Assembly (NCBI GenBank): GCA_937864175.1
Contig: CALMJH010000017.1
Coordinates: 1 to 64,000 of the forward strand
DNA length: 64,000 nt
Source: an uncultured Burkholderiales bacterium
GTDB taxonomy: Bacteria; Pseudomonadota; Gammaproteobacteria; Burkholderiales; Burkholderiaceae_A
Direction: 5' to 3'
Each line of letters begins with the position of its first letter. The first letter of the stretch is position 1. Under the pieces are notes generated by a model. The model was not told the origin of the DNA. It worked only from the letters and a program-made list of their open reading frames with translations, and did not search any database. Of this stretch, positions 30,196 through 39,828 are shown in pieces. The position numbers and the translations under genes were made by a program.

Positions 30196-31847
30196 GGCTC
30201 ACCCCACTGCTCAATCTGACGCCCAACCACCTCGACGAAGACCCTCGCGCGGTCGGCATAGTTCTGAAAGAGGTCAAAGCTGGCGCAGGCGGGTGAGAGC
30301 AGGACCCGGCCGGTGGACTGGCCCTCTGACCGCTGGGCGAGGATCCAGCTGCTGGCCTTCTGAACAGCATCGGCCATGTCGCTCGCGGGCTCGGCCGTCC
30401 CTCCCCGGGCCACGATGGCGGTCATGATCTCGGGGCCGGCCTCACCGATGCAGACCCCATGGGCGCCGGTCTGGCTGACAACTTCAGCCAATTCTTCAAA
30501 GGACTGGCCCTTGCCCTGCCCGCCCAAAATCACGGCCGTGAGCTGCAGATCGCCACGCAGTGCCGCGACGGTTGCACCTACATTGGTGCCCTTGCTGTCA
30601 TCAACAAATTCGATGCCTCGAGCCGTTGCAATGGTCTGCATGCGATGGGCCTCACCCTGATACTCGCGCAAGGCAAAGAGCAGGCCCGCGAGGTCGTCGG
30701 TGACCGAGAGGCAGAGAGCGAGCGCTGCCTGGGCATTGAGCCAATGGTGAGTCCCCCGAAGCCGCAGGGCCTGGGCCGGCATCAGCCGAACCAATGGCGG
30801 GGGCTCGTCACCCGGGGTCCAGGCAGCGGGCTGGAAGGCCAGCCAGTCGAGCGCCTCCCGAAGCACCCCAAAAGATGGCCCCTCCGAGGCAGGCCGATCC
30901 GATCCGAAGCTCACGAGTCCTGGCGAGTCCTCTTGCGCCCGAGTCCGTCGGGGCTTGGCACCAGAGGAGACTGACGATCGCATGGCGGAGATTCGGCGGG
31001 CCAGTGGCTCGTCGTCTCGGTTCAGGACGATGGTCGCGGTTGGCTGGGGCAGACCGAAGACCCGGAGTTTTGACTGGGCGTAGTCGTCGTAGTCCAGGTG
31101 CCAGTCGAGGTGGTCTTGACTCAGGTTCAGGACACTGGCTGCAGTGGGTGAGAACCGAGACGAGAATGCGAGCTGAAAGCTCGAGAGTTCCAGAATCCAG
31201 GCCTTGGGCGGCTGATGCCGGGCCTGCCGGGACTGTAGCGCCTGAAGCAGTGAGGGGCTGACATTACCTGCCAACTCCACGTCCAGTCCAATGCTCGCAA
31301 GAAGGTGTGCACAGAGCTTGGCCGTGGTGGTTTTGCCATTGCTGCCGGTAACGGCCAAGACTACTGGCCGCGCAAGAGCCAGCTCCTGCGAGCCATCCTG
31401 ATCGTGAGAGGCTGCCTGGTGGTCCTGCTCCAGGGCCCAGTCAAACAAATCCAACTCGCTGGCCATGGCAAGGCCCTGCTGCTGGGCGGCCTGCAGAAGG
31501 GCCGCGATGGATTGGGGACGATCGGGGATCGGTGAGAGACCTGGTGAGGGCACCAGCAGATCCACTCCACGAAGCAGCTGCGGAGAAAAAGGCATGGGCT
31601 GGCCAAGCAGCAGCTCCACCTGACCATTGGCCTGGGCCAGGGACTGGGCAAGCGGCAGATCTGACCGAGAGTCCACCAGCCGAATGGTCATTCCCCGACT
31701 TGCCAGCCATTGGGCGGTTGCAAGGCCCGACTCGCCCGCACCGAGAACCAACGCCCGACGGCCCTGCCAGTCCTGAGCATTGGCCCAATCCCAGCAGGCC
31801 GCAGCAGCTGAGGCGGGTGTGGAAGCGGAGAGGGCCTGGTCTTGCAT
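30189..31847 (-). CDS. murD: UDP-N-acetylmuramoyl-L-alanine--D-glutamate ligase
   Basis: Adds D-Glu to UDP-MurNAc-L-Ala. P-loop in VVLAVTGSNGKTTTAKLCAH; LELSSFQLAFSSRFSPTAAS; NLSQDHLDWHLDYDDYAQSK; VDDSKGTNVGATVAALRG and LLSPACASFDLFQNYADRAR in the C-domain identify MurD. At 552 residues it is well over 100 longer than the E. coli enzyme: there is a 25-residue N-terminal extension and an insertion of about 70 residues after VLNRDDEPLARRI (roughly 285-355), rich in Arg/Ser/Pro. Longer MurDs occur in Burkholderiales. Nine bp after mraY, 7-bp overlap with ftsW. Confidence 0.95.
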   Translation of the reverse strand: MQDQALSASTPASAAAACWDWANAQDWQGRRALVLGAGESGLATAQWLASRGMTIRLVDSRSDLPLAQSLAQANGQVELLLGQPMPFSPQLLRGVDLLVPSPGLSPIPDRPQSIAALLQAAQQQGLAMASELDLFDWALEQDHQAASHDQDGSQELALARPVVLAVTGSNGKTTTAKLCAHLLASIGLDVELAGNVSPSLLQALQSRQARHQPPKAWILELSSFQLAFSSRFSPTAASVLNLSQDHLDWHLDYDDYAQSKLRVFGLPQPTATIVLNRDDEPLARRISAMRSSVSSGAKPRRTRAQEDSPGLVSFGSDRPASEGPSFGVLREALDWLAFQPAAWTPGDEPPPLVRLMPAQALRLRGTHHWLNAQAALALCLSVTDDLAGLLFALREYQGEAHRMQTIATARGIEFVDDSKGTNVGATVAALRGDLQLTAVILGGQGKGQSFEELAEVVSQTGAHGVCIGEAGPEIMTAIVARGGTAEPASDMADAVQKASSWILAQRSEGQSTGRVLLSPACASFDLFQNYADRARVFVEVVGRQIEQWGEPC

Positions 31848-31856
31848 GGCGTCTGC

Positions 31857-33026
31857 CTATCGAATCTTCAGGGTCGCAAGACCCGCCAGGACCAGCATCA
31901 TGGTGATGATCCAAAACCGCACCACCACCTGAGTCTCCTTCCAGCCAGACTCCTCAAAGTGGTGATGAAGCGGAGCCATTCGAAGAATCCGCCGACCCTC
32001 ACCGAACCGCCGCTTGGTGTACTTGAAGTAAGCCACCTGAACCATCACCGAGAGGGTCTCGGCCACGAAGACACCCCCCATGATGAACAAGACAATCTCC
32101 TGACGGACCACGATGGCCACCGCCCCAAGTGCGCCCCCGAGAGCCAGGGCGCCGACATCCCCCATAAAGACTGTTGCGGGATAGGCGTTAAACCACAAGA
32201 AGGCCAAGCCAGCACCGACCAGGGCGGCACAGAAGACCGTCAGTTCACCAGCACCAGGGATGTAGGGCAGCAGGAGGTATTTGGAAAACACAGCATGACC
32301 GGCGACGTAGGCAAAGACCCCCAAGGCAGCCGCCACGAGCACCGTCGGCATGATGGCCAGACCATCAAGGCCGTCGGTGAGATTGACTGCATTGCTGCTG
32401 CCGACAATCACAAAGTACGACAAGACCACAAACCCAAAGACACCGAGCGGGTAGGCCACGCCCTTGAAGAAGGGCACGATGAGATCCGCCGTAGCGGGGA
32501 GGCTCAACGTGAACCCATTCTGAATCCATTGGACAAAGAGGCCCCAGGCTGCTGCATTGGTCGGCGCAGAGATGCTGAAGACCAGCCAGAGCGCTGCGAC
32601 GATGCCAATAAGCGACTGCCAGAAATATTTCCAACGAGCCGGGAGTCCTTTGGGGTCTCGATAGACCACCTTTCGGTAGTCATCCACCCAGCCCACCGCC
32701 CCCAGGCCAAGTGTCACCAGTAGAACAATCCAGACAAATCGATTCGAGAGGTCCGCCCAGAGCAGTGTGGTGACACCAACCGAGAGGAGAATGAGGGCCC
32801 CACCCATGGTTGGAGTGCCGGCCTTCACAAGGTGAGTCTGGGGGCCATCGTCTCGAACGGCCTGACCGATTTTCATCCGTGCGAGTTTTCGAATAACCCA
32901 GGGGCCCAGCACCAGGCCGAGCAGCAAGGCGGTCAGGGTGGCCATCACCGCCCGAAGGGTGAGGTAGCCGAAGACACCGAAGCCCTTTAAGAGGGTATCG
33001 AGATAATCAATGAGCGCGAGCAGCAT
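31857..33026 (-). CDS. mraY: Phospho-N-acetylmuramoyl-pentapeptide transferase
   Basis: Integral membrane enzyme moving phospho-MurNAc-pentapeptide from UDP to undecaprenyl phosphate, giving lipid I. The 389-residue protein has about ten spans and the family sites [32 protein letters not shown] (two catalytic Asp), [37 protein letters not shown] and [20 protein letters not shown]. Overlaps the murEF fusion by 20 bp. Confidence 0.97.
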   Translation of the reverse strand: MLLALIDYLDTLLKGFGVFGYLTLRAVMATLTALLLGLVLGPWVIRKLARMKIGQAVRDDGPQTHLVKAGTPTMGGALILLSVGVTTLLWADLSNRFVWIVLLVTLGLGAVGWVDDYRKVVYRDPKGLPARWKYFWQSLIGIVAALWLVFSISAPTNAAAWGLFVQWIQNGFTLSLPATADLIVPFFKGVAYPLGVFGFVVLSYFVIVGSSNAVNLTDGLDGLAIMPTVLVAAALGVFAYVAGHAVFSKYLLLPYIPGAGELTVFCAALVGAGLAFLWFNAYPATVFMGDVGALALGGALGAVAIVVRQEIVLFIMGGVFVAETLSVMVQVAYFKYTKRRFGEGRRILRMAPLHHHFEESGWKETQVVVRFWIITMMLVLAGLATLKIR

Positions 33027-36000
33027 GTCTTGTCATCCAATCTTGAATCGCATGGGTCACCCGCTCCATGCGCATAAACCGCGAACCCTTGACCCAGACC
33101 GTTGGGCAGAGGCCTTGTTGTGCCTGCTCGTCAACCCAGTGAGACAGGGCCTCTGAGAGGGCCTCTATGGATTCGAAGGCCTCTCCCAGTCCACTGCGTT
33201 GAACCGCCCCCGTCATGGCCTGACCATGCAAACAGATGCGCTCGAGGCCTCGGGCGGCGGCATGGCGCAGGACCTCCTCGTGAAAGGCCTCCGAGGCCTC
33301 TCCCACCTCACCCATGTCCCCCAGCACAATGGCCCGCGGTGGTGGCTGCTCTGCGAGGGCCGCAATGGCGGCATTCACCGAATCGGGATTGGCGTTGTAG
33401 GTGTCGTCGACCAGTTGGAGTGCGGGCCAGCGATGAATGCGGCCCCGTCCCGGCATTGGCTGAAAGCTCGAGAGGGCTGAGGCGGCCAGGTCCAGCGGCA
33501 GGCCAAGCAGGCTGCTCGCCGCCAGGACGGCAGCGGCATTGGTTGCAAAATGCTCGCCAAGTCCCTGCAGGCCCAGACAAAGGTCTTGCGACTGGCCCCT
33601 CTGCTGAACCTGTACACCAGTCCTCTCAGGTGAGCCCTCAGAGTCTCCCACCGCCACCATGGTGACCGACTGCCGATCGAGGCCCAGGTTGGATTCAAGG
33701 CAAGTCTTGGCCGCGGGCTGGTCCAGGCTGCGGCCAAAGAGTGCGAGCCTTGGTTGACTGGGCCACTGACGGGACCAGATGGGCAGGTGCTCCGCATCCA
33801 TGGGAAGAACGACGCCGGAATTGCTTGGCAGGGCCCTGAGTGCAAGGCCATTTTCTTCTGCACAGGCGGCAACCGACTTCATGTGGGCCTGATGCTCACG
33901 CTGTGCATTGGTCATGATGACCAGATCCGGCTTGGCGAGCTCGGCCAAGGCCCAGATCTCGCCGGGATGGTTCATGCCCAGCTCGATCACCGCTGACTGG
34001 TGATTGCCCCGCAGACGCAGCAGGCTTAGGGGCACACCAATCTGGTTGTTCAGATTGCCCGGTGTTGCAAAGACCGCTGCATCACCGCTGGCCGCACGAA
34101 GGACATGGGCCATCATCTCCTTGACGGTGGTCTTGCCGTTGGAGCCCACTACCCCAATGACCTGACCCCGCCAGGCCCTACGCCAACTCGCAGCCAACGC
34201 CGTCAGGGCCTGGGCTGTGTCGCTGACCTGAATGACCAGCGTCTTGGCGAGACCAGCCGGCAACTCAATGGCCCGGCTCACGACCAGGGCCGCAGCACCT
34301 GCCTTGGCGACAGCCTCGCAGAAGGTGTGGCCATCAAAACGATCTCCCGACAGGGCGATGAAGACTTCCCCCCGCTGGACTTGCCGACTGTCTGTGCAAA
34401 AGCCTAAGACTGGACGTTCTCCCTGGGGTCGCAGTCCTGGCGGGGCCTGGACCAAGAGACCCGCTGCCTGCAGGCCTTCCACCAGGCTGGCCAGACTTGG
34501 GCTGGCGGACCATTCTCGAAGATAGGCCCGAGCGACCGCCTGGTCCTCAAAGGGCAGGCGCTGCCCCGCGATCTCTTGGCCGCGTTCATGGCCCTTGCCT
34601 GCAATGACCACGACATCTCGGCTATCAGCCGATGCAATGGCCTGGCCAATGGCCGCAGCCCGGTCTAGCTCCACTCGGCTCTGGGCATCGGCTGGCAGGC
34701 CAGCCATCACCCCTGCGGCGATGGCCTCTGGCGACTCGCTGCGCGGATTGTCGGAGGTGACCCAGACTTCATCGGCGAGTTCTGCGGCAATTCGTCCCAT
34801 GGGTGCCCGCTTGCTGGCATCACGGTCGCCGCCGCAGCCGAAGACCAGACGCAGGTGGCCACCACGCTGTCTGGCCAGGCCCTGCAGGCCTGTCAAGACC
34901 TGCTCCAGCGCATCCGGCGTGTGGGCATAGTCCACCAGGACCAGCGGCTTAGGCTCGGCGGGGGAGTTGTCCAGTGCAGGGCTCACGCGCTCGAGCCGGC
35001 CCCTGGGCAACTCAAAGACTGCCAGGGCCTGCGAAATCTCGATGGGCTGGAGGCCCAGCACCTTCAGGCAGCCTGCCACCACTGCCAGGTTCTGCCAGTT
35101 GTGTGGACCCATCCAGTTAACGGAATGGGGCAACTCGATGGCCGCTTCACCCACCTGAAGAATGGGGGCCTGGTCTGCAAGGCTGGAGTAGCCGGCGGGT
35201 GCATCGACCAGCGTCTGGCCGAGGTGTTGCGTACTGGCCTTGGCCGCCTGAAACAGCCAATGGGCCTGGGCTAGCGCACCGGGCCTCGGCTGAGCCAGAA
35301 CCACCCCCCGCAGCGTCGGGGATTCAAAGAGCAGGTGCTTGGCCCGGGCATAGCTGTCAAGGTCTCCGTGATAGTCCAGGTGGTCCTGAGAGAAATTGGT
35401 GAGGGCTGCCACCTGAATCTCGCAGCCAGTCAGTCGATGGCTCTCCAGGCCAATGGAGCTCGCCTCCAGAACCACATGGCCGACTCCCTGGGCTCTGAGA
35501 CTGGCGAGCTGGGCCGCCAGTGCAACAGCCGGCCAGGAGGTCAGCCCAGCGGTCACCAACTCCTGGCTCTGGACACCACCCCCTGCGACCTGACGGTGAA
35601 TCACCACCCCAAGGGTTCCAATGCTGGCGCTCGGGCCCTTGCAGGCGGCCAGGCACCTGGCCAGGCCATGGGCCACCGTGGACTTGCCGTTGGTCCCAGT
35701 AACCGCCAGCAGGCACATCTGCCGGCTAGGATGGCCATAGAAGGCATGGGCCAGACAGCCCCTTCGCTGCGTCAAATCCGGCAAGTCAACGAGCCTCGGG
35801 ACCCAGCCCTGGCCCTCGGCTGCCAACCAGGCTTCGGCAGCTGCTCGATCTGCTGAATCCACCACAAGACGCTGGCATTGGCGACTGCGGGCCATCTCTA
35901 GAAGAGACGTCAGGCTCGTCCGGCGACTCGGGCAGAGACAGAGCCAGTCCAAGGGTCCCGCCTGCGCCACGACATCCACCAGTTGGCTGTTGGGGCTGTC

Positions 36001-36093
36001 TTGCAAGAGCTGGTGGGCGAGCGTCTCGGAGGCCTGGTCAAGCGTCGTCATCGGATGAAGGGCGCCGTTCGTGAGGCTGGTGATGGCCGGCAT
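33007..36093 (-). CDS. murEF: MurE-MurF fusion: m-DAP-adding ligase joined to D-Ala-D-Ala-adding ligase
   Basis: One 1028-residue chain joins two successive Mur ligases. MurE (about residues 15-530): P-loop [19 protein letters not shown] (131-149), [28 protein letters not shown], and DNPR at 448-451 in [14 protein letters not shown], the signature of meso-diaminopimelate specificity. MurF (about 533-1028): [21 protein letters not shown]-loop [18 protein letters not shown] (648-665), [38 protein letters not shown]. No stop or frameshift separates them. A MurE-MurF fusion is known in Bordetella. Start ATG 36093 overlaps the ftsI TGA by one base (TGATG) behind a gggaggg ribosome site. The fusion would channel UDP-MurNAc-tripeptide to the next step. 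Confidence 0.96.
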   Translation of the reverse strand: MPAITSLTNGALHPMTTLDQASETLAHQLLQDSPNSQLVDVVAQAGPLDWLCLCPSRRTSLTSLLEMARSRQCQRLVVDSADRAAAEAWLAAEGQGWVPRLVDLPDLTQRRGCLAHAFYGHPSRQMCLLAVTGTNGKSTVAHGLARCLAACKGPSASIGTLGVVIHRQVAGGGVQSQELVTAGLTSWPAVALAAQLASLRAQGVGHVVLEASSIGLESHRLTGCEIQVAALTNFSQDHLDYHGDLDSYARAKHLLFESPTLRGVVLAQPRPGALAQAHWLFQAAKASTQHLGQTLVDAPAGYSSLADQAPILQVGEAAIELPHSVNWMGPHNWQNLAVVAGCLKVLGLQPIEISQALAVFELPRGRLERVSPALDNSPAEPKPLVLVDYAHTPDALEQVLTGLQGLARQRGGHLRLVFGCGGDRDASKRAPMGRIAAELADEVWVTSDNPRSESPEAIAAGVMAGLPADAQSRVELDRAAAIGQAIASADSRDVVVIAGKGHERGQEIAGQRLPFEDQAVARAYLREWSASPSLASLVEGLQAAGLLVQAPPGLRPQGERPVLGFCTDSRQVQRGEVFIALSGDRFDGHTFCEAVAKAGAAALVVSRAIELPAGLAKTLVIQVSDTAQALTALAASWRRAWRGQVIGVVGSNGKTTVKEMMAHVLRAASGDAAVFATPGNLNNQIGVPLSLLRLRGNHQSAVIELGMNHPGEIWALAELAKPDLVIMTNAQREHQAHMKSVAACAEENGLALRALPSNSGVVLPMDAEHLPIWSRQWPSQPRLALFGRSLDQPAAKTCLESNLGLDRQSVTMVAVGDSEGSPERTGVQVQQRGQSQDLCLGLQGLGEHFATNAAAVLAASSLLGLPLDLAASALSSFQPMPGRGRIHRWPALQLVDDTYNANPDSVNAAIAALAEQPPPRAIVLGDMGEVGEASEAFHEEVLRHAAARGLERICLHGQAMTGAVQRSGLGEAFESIEALSEALSHWVDEQAQQGLCPTVWVKGSRFMRMERVTHAIQDWMTRHAARAH

Positions 36094-37841
36094 CAGGTTC
36101 CCTCCCCGACTGCAGTGGTCGTGGGCACGATGCGTATTCTTGGGTCAGGCGACATCTGAAGACGACGCAGACTCTCGGCCGCAATCTGCGCAAAGACCGG
36201 TGCGGCCACATCTCCGCCATAGTGCTTTCCGGCACTGGGCTCATCGACCATCACCGCAATGACATACCGAGGTGCATCAGCCGGCACAAATCCAACGAAG
36301 GAGGAGATGTAACGCGACTTGCTGTAGCCCCCGGCCTCAGGCTTGTGGGCGGTACCCGTCTTGCCTGCCACCTTGAAGCCGGGAATACGGGCCTTGGGTG
36401 CGGTTCCCCCTGGCCCAGTCGCCAACTCCAACATCTGCCGGATCTGACCTGCCGTCTGCGGACTGTAGATGGGCTCGCCAACCACCGGTCCCTCGACCGG
36501 TCGAAGACTCAGGTTCACCAGGTCTCCTTGTCGCGCAAAGACTGTGTAGGCCCTTGCCACCTGGACCAAGGACACAGCAATGCCGTGGCCGTAGGAGATT
36601 GTCGCCTTGTCGATGGGCACCCAGGACTGCCAGGGCCGAAGGCGGCCCCCCACAGCGCCGGGCAGACTCAGCGGTGGGGCAGAGCCCAATCCCAGCGAGC
36701 GGTAGCGATCGAAAATCAGCTCAGACGGCAGATCAAGGGCGATCTTTGCCGTGCCAATGTTGCTCGACTTCTGCAAGACCTCCGTGACCGTCAAGAGGCC
36801 ATGGGCATGGGCATCCCGAATGGTTCTTCCACTCACGGTCATGGAGCCGGGAGCCGTCTGAATGGTGGTTGTGGGACGTATGGCGCCGGTGTCCAGGGCG
36901 GCTGCGATTACAAATGGCTTGAGGGTTGAACCAGGCTCAAAGCTGTCAGCCACCGCACGGTTACGAACTCGATTCGGATCGAGACGCGTCCGGAGGTTTG
37001 GGTTAAAGGTCGGTGCATTGGCCATGGCCAGAATCTCGCCCGTCCGGGAATCGACCATGACCGCCGCAGCACCCTTGGCCTTGTGGGTCTGGAGTGCCTG
37101 CGCAACCGCCATGTGCGCAATGGCCTGAAGGTTGGCATCGAGCGAGAGCCGCAGGTCCTCTCCAGGGCTGGCCGCCTGGGCCTGCCGCTGACCAAAGACC
37201 TCGTTGCGGCGATCGACCAGAACCCGCTCAACCCCGGGGCGGCCCCGAAGTGCCGAATCGAAGGTTCGCTCAATCCCCTCCTGCCCACGCTCGTCGAGGT
37301 CAGTCAGGCCAACCAGATTCGAAAAGGTCTCCCCCAACGGATAGTGGCGATGAAACTCCTGCTCGATCTCGAGGCCCGGCATCTTCAGGGCGACGATGCG
37401 GTCGGTGAGGTCAAGGCTGATACCCCCGGAGACATAGAAGAACCGCTTGGCGGTGAGGATTTTTTTCTTCAGGTCTGCGGGAGACTGGCCGAGAAGCTTG
37501 GCCAGTTCACCAAATTTTGGGTGATCGAGTCGGAACCGACTCGGCACAATGCCCAGTCGATTCTCAGGAATGCTCACCGCGATGACCGATCCGTTGCGAT
37601 CCAGCAGACGGCCCCGGGCGGCCGGCAACTCCCGAATTCGCTCATACCGGTTCTCGGCGCGTTTTTGCCATTGCTCGACGTGAACGTGCTGCAGAATGAA
37701 GGCACGGACCAAGACGGCCAGCAATGCCAACATGAGGCAGAGCATGACGAATTTGGAGCGGCCGGCGGTGGCCCGCCAAGTAAGAATCTGTCCGGCTTTT
37801 ACAGGGGAGCCGCCAAGGGCCTGGGAGCGGGCTGCCGTCAT
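36093..37841 (-). CDS. ftsI: Septal peptidoglycan transpeptidase FtsI (PBP3)
   Basis: Class B penicillin-binding protein crosslinking septal peptidoglycan with FtsW. The 582-residue protein has a cytoplasmic tail, one membrane span (about 31-51), a pedestal domain beginning RAENRYERIRELPAARGRLL, and the transpeptidase domain with nucleophile S305 in EPGSTLKPFVIAAAL, SSN in LQKSSNIGTAKIAL, and KTGT in GFKVAGKTGTAHK. Overlaps ftsL by 4 bp and murEF by 1 bp. Confidence 0.96.
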   Translation of the reverse strand: MTAARSQALGGSPVKAGQILTWRATAGRSKFVMLCLMLALLAVLVRAFILQHVHVEQWQKRAENRYERIRELPAARGRLLDRNGSVIAVSIPENRLGIVPSRFRLDHPKFGELAKLLGQSPADLKKKILTAKRFFYVSGGISLDLTDRIVALKMPGLEIEQEFHRHYPLGETFSNLVGLTDLDERGQEGIERTFDSALRGRPGVERVLVDRRNEVFGQRQAQAASPGEDLRLSLDANLQAIAHMAVAQALQTHKAKGAAAVMVDSRTGEILAMANAPTFNPNLRTRLDPNRVRNRAVADSFEPGSTLKPFVIAAALDTGAIRPTTTIQTAPGSMTVSGRTIRDAHAHGLLTVTEVLQKSSNIGTAKIALDLPSELIFDRYRSLGLGSAPPLSLPGAVGGRLRPWQSWVPIDKATISYGHGIAVSLVQVARAYTVFARQGDLVNLSLRPVEGPVVGEPIYSPQTAGQIRQMLELATGPGGTAPKARIPGFKVAGKTGTAHKPEAGGYSKSRYISSFVGFVPADAPRYVIAVMVDEPSAGKHYGGDVAAPVFAQIAAESLRRLQMSPDPRIRIVPTTTAVGEGT

Positions 37842-38107
37842 GGCTGACCCTCTGCCCTGTAGACCAGGGTCTGGCTCGGGGAGATGGGTGCGAGTCCAAG
37901 CCGAGACTTCACCAGGCCATCTAGGCGCGAGGGCGCCCCAAGGCTGGTCAGGTCCACTCGAAGTGTCTCGATGTCAGAGGCGAGCTTCTGACTCTGCCGC
38001 TCTGCACGCTCGATCTGCGCAAAGAGTCGTCGCTCGTGGTAGCGGGCATTGACCAGGGCCAGCGCAGAAATCACCAGGACCAGCGCCAGAACCCAGGTGC
38101 GCTTCAT
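37838..38107 (-). CDS. ftsL: Cell division protein FtsL
   Basis: Small bitopic protein of the FtsQLB complex that activates FtsWI. 89 residues: cytoplasmic MKRT, one membrane span (about 5-21, WVLALVLVISALALVNA), then a periplasmic coiled coil (LFAQIERAERQSQKLASDIETLRVD, only partly heptad-regular) and a short tail. I chose ATG 38107, which overlaps the rsmH stop by 4 bp and gives a correct-looking FtsL; the longer open frame upstream is antiphase rsmH sequence. Confidence 0.9.
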   Translation of the reverse strand: MKRTWVLALVLVISALALVNARYHERRLFAQIERAERQSQKLASDIETLRVDLTSLGAPSRLDGLVKSRLGLAPISPSQTLVYRAEGQP

Positions 38108-39129
38108 GACTGGGCCTCCGCTGGGCTGCTTGGTCCGCCAAGTCGCTCCGCCACTCGCAAGACCGCACTGCGGGCCCGAGGATTCTCGAGACTGGCCGGC
38201 CGGCTCGGCTTGATCTTCGCAAGTTCGCGCCAGACCGGTGGAGCTGTCCTTGGTCCGGCTGAAGCGGCCGCTGCCAAGAGGGCCCACTGGCCGCGGCCCA
38301 TGCCACGGGGACGGCTGGGTGAGGACTCCCCGGCTTGTCGAAAGGCCTGCTTGACCCGCCGATCTTCGAGGGAGTGAAAACTGATAATGCCAATCCGACC
38401 ACCTGGTGTTAGGAGGCCAGGCGCCGCCTCCAGGAGGGCGTCCAGCTCACCGACTTCTTGGTTGATACGAATCCGTATAGCCTGAAAGGTCCGCGTTGCC
38501 GGGTGCTGACCCGCATCTGCGGACGACCGGCGACGGACGGTCTTGGCCACCAATTCCGCCAGCTGGCTGGTCCGCACCAGGGGGTCGGCCTGGCCGTCGG
38601 CTGCCTGCTGGCAGCGAGACACAATCGCCCGCGCAATCGGGCCAGCATTCCGTTCGTCGCCATAGTCTCGAATGACCTCCTCAAGTTCTTCAGCCCCAAC
38701 CTGTGCCAACCATTGGGCTGCTGTTGGTCCAACCGTGGGATCCATGCGCATGTCCAGGGGACCATCCCGCATGAAGCTAAACCCCCGATCAGCCTGATCA
38801 ATCTGGGGGGACGACACGCCAAGATCAGCCAGCAGGCCGGTCACCGATCGAATGCCGCGATCGGCCAGAACAGACCTGACCGAGGAGAAGGCCGCCCGGT
38901 GAAACTCAAAGCGAGGGTCTTGGAATCGGCGGGCACTCTGGGCCGCCTCTGGATCTCGATCTAGGGCCAGAAGACGGCCCTCTGGTGCAAGCCGAGACAA
39001 CAGGGCCAGGCTGTGTCCGCCGCGGCCAAAGGTCAGGTCCACGTAGACTCCGCGTGGATCGGTGACCAAGGCATCAATGGCCTCATCTCTTAGGACGGTG
39101 ATGTGAGCAGGATCGAGGTCGGCCAACAA
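38104..39129 (-). CDS. rsmH: 16S rRNA (cytosine(1402)-N(4))-methyltransferase RsmH
   Basis: AdoMet-dependent methylation of C1402 in the decoding centre of 16S rRNA. The 341-residue protein shows HITVLRDEAIDALVTD, YVDLTFGRGGHSLALLSRL (AdoMet site), LLADLGVSSPQIDQADRGFS, FQAIRIRINQEVGELDALLE and IISFHSLEDRRVKQAFRQ. A stop codon lies directly in frame before the first codon, so translation must begin at TTG 39129, immediately after the mraZ TGA, or at the second TTG, 39126; this implies coupling to mraZ. Confidence 0.95.
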   Translation of the reverse strand: MLADLDPAHITVLRDEAIDALVTDPRGVYVDLTFGRGGHSLALLSRLAPEGRLLALDRDPEAAQSARRFQDPRFEFHRAAFSSVRSVLADRGIRSVTGLLADLGVSSPQIDQADRGFSFMRDGPLDMRMDPTVGPTAAQWLAQVGAEELEEVIRDYGDERNAGPIARAIVSRCQQAADGQADPLVRTSQLAELVAKTVRRRSSADAGQHPATRTFQAIRIRINQEVGELDALLEAAPGLLTPGGRIGIISFHSLEDRRVKQAFRQAGESSPSRPRGMGRGQWALLAAAASAGPRTAPPVWRELAKIKPSRPASLENPRARSAVLRVAERLGGPSSPAEAQS

Positions 39130-39540
39130 TCACACCGACCCTCTCATCTTGCGCGCGCGAACTTGCTCTTTGTGCGCGGCCAGTCGTCCTGCATCCCAGA
39201 TTTCAAAGTGATCCCCAACCCCCAAGAGCATGACCTCACGGGCAATGCCCGCGCCTTCTCGCAGGACCGGGTTAATCAGAACCCGGCCGGCCGTGTCGAT
39301 CTCTGGGGTATCACTGAGGCCCAGCCAGAAGCGCCGACGCTCATCGGCAGACTCGTCGGCTGAGAAGCGCCCGACCTTTGCAAACCACTGGTCATAGGGC
39401 ATCAGAAGCAGGCAGCCATCGTCACTCTCAATCAAGGCCAGCTGACCCGCCGAGGCCTTTGCCAGCAGATCTCGATAGCGCGCAGGCAGCGTCATGCGAC
39501 CCTTTGCATCGAGATTCAGTGCGGAAATACCGGCGTACAT
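39130..39540 (-). CDS. mraZ: Transcriptional regulator MraZ
   Basis: AbrB-like DNA-binding protein that represses its own dcw promoter by binding GTGGG-type repeats as a ring. Two SpoVT/AbrB repeats are visible: LNLDAKGRMTLPARYRDLLA and EIDTAGRVLINPVLREGAG, followed by VMLLGVGDHFEIWDAGRL. I prefer ATG 39540 (MYAGISALNLDAKGR, 136 residues), where other MraZ proteins begin; ATG 39585 would add 15 residues without family similarity and has no ribosome site. First gene of the dcw cluster. Confidence 0.93.
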   Translation of the reverse strand: MYAGISALNLDAKGRMTLPARYRDLLAKASAGQLALIESDDGCLLLMPYDQWFAKVGRFSADESADERRRFWLGLSDTPEIDTAGRVLINPVLREGAGIAREVMLLGVGDHFEIWDAGRLAAHKEQVRARKMRGSV

Positions 39541-39608
39541 GTCTTGGTTGAGTCCTCTGGCTGTGGTGGAGACGGTCTTGGGCATGGATCAGCGAAGAAG
39601 GCCATAAA

Positions 39609-39670
39609 CCCACTTTTCTCCACTTTTTCACACCTTTTCCCACTTTAAGAAAAAGACTCTCGAAGGTCAA
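39609..39670 (-). promoter_or_regulatory. dcw promoter with four MraZ-box repeats
   Basis: On the minus strand: -35 TTGACC (39665-39670), a 17-bp spacer, -10 TAAAGT (39642-39647). Overlapping the -10 and extending downstream are four pentamers at exact 10-bp steps: GTGGG (39639-39643), GTGTG (39629-39633), GTGGA (39619-39623), GTGGG (39609-39613), separated by A-rich 5-mers. This is the layout of MraZ operators upstream of mraZ in other bacteria. MraZ binding here would cover the -10 and the start site, giving autorepression of the whole division cluster. Confidence 0.85.
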
Positions 39671-39802
39671 GCCAAAATCTGGGCTTTTTTCTTTTGTAAA
39701 CAAGCACTTAGAGTGGTTTTTCGAGAGCAGACGCGGAAAATAAACCACACAAAATCAATGGGGTAGAAAGCACAAAGTAAAGTGATTTCTAAAGATGGGA
39801 GA

Positions 39803-39815
39803 CGCCAGTCTGGCG
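39803..39815 (-). terminator. Weak hairpin downstream of rnpB
   Basis: On the minus strand CGCCA-GAC-TGGCG forms a 5-bp stem with a 3-nt loop 14 nt after the RNase P RNA 3' end. Only a broken T stretch (TCTCCCATCTTT) follows, so terminator function is uncertain. Confidence 0.3.
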
Positions 39816-39828
39816 GAACTGAAAAATG

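Noticed and set aside
38108..38287. Upstream in-frame extension of ftsL
   Set aside because: It would add 60 residues from an alternative frame of rsmH; ATG 38107 overlaps the rsmH stop and gives a normal FtsL.
39541..39585. Earlier mraZ start at ATG 39585
   Set aside because: The added 15 residues are not in the family, and no ribosome site precedes them; MYAGISALNLDAKGR is where MraZ proteins normally begin.
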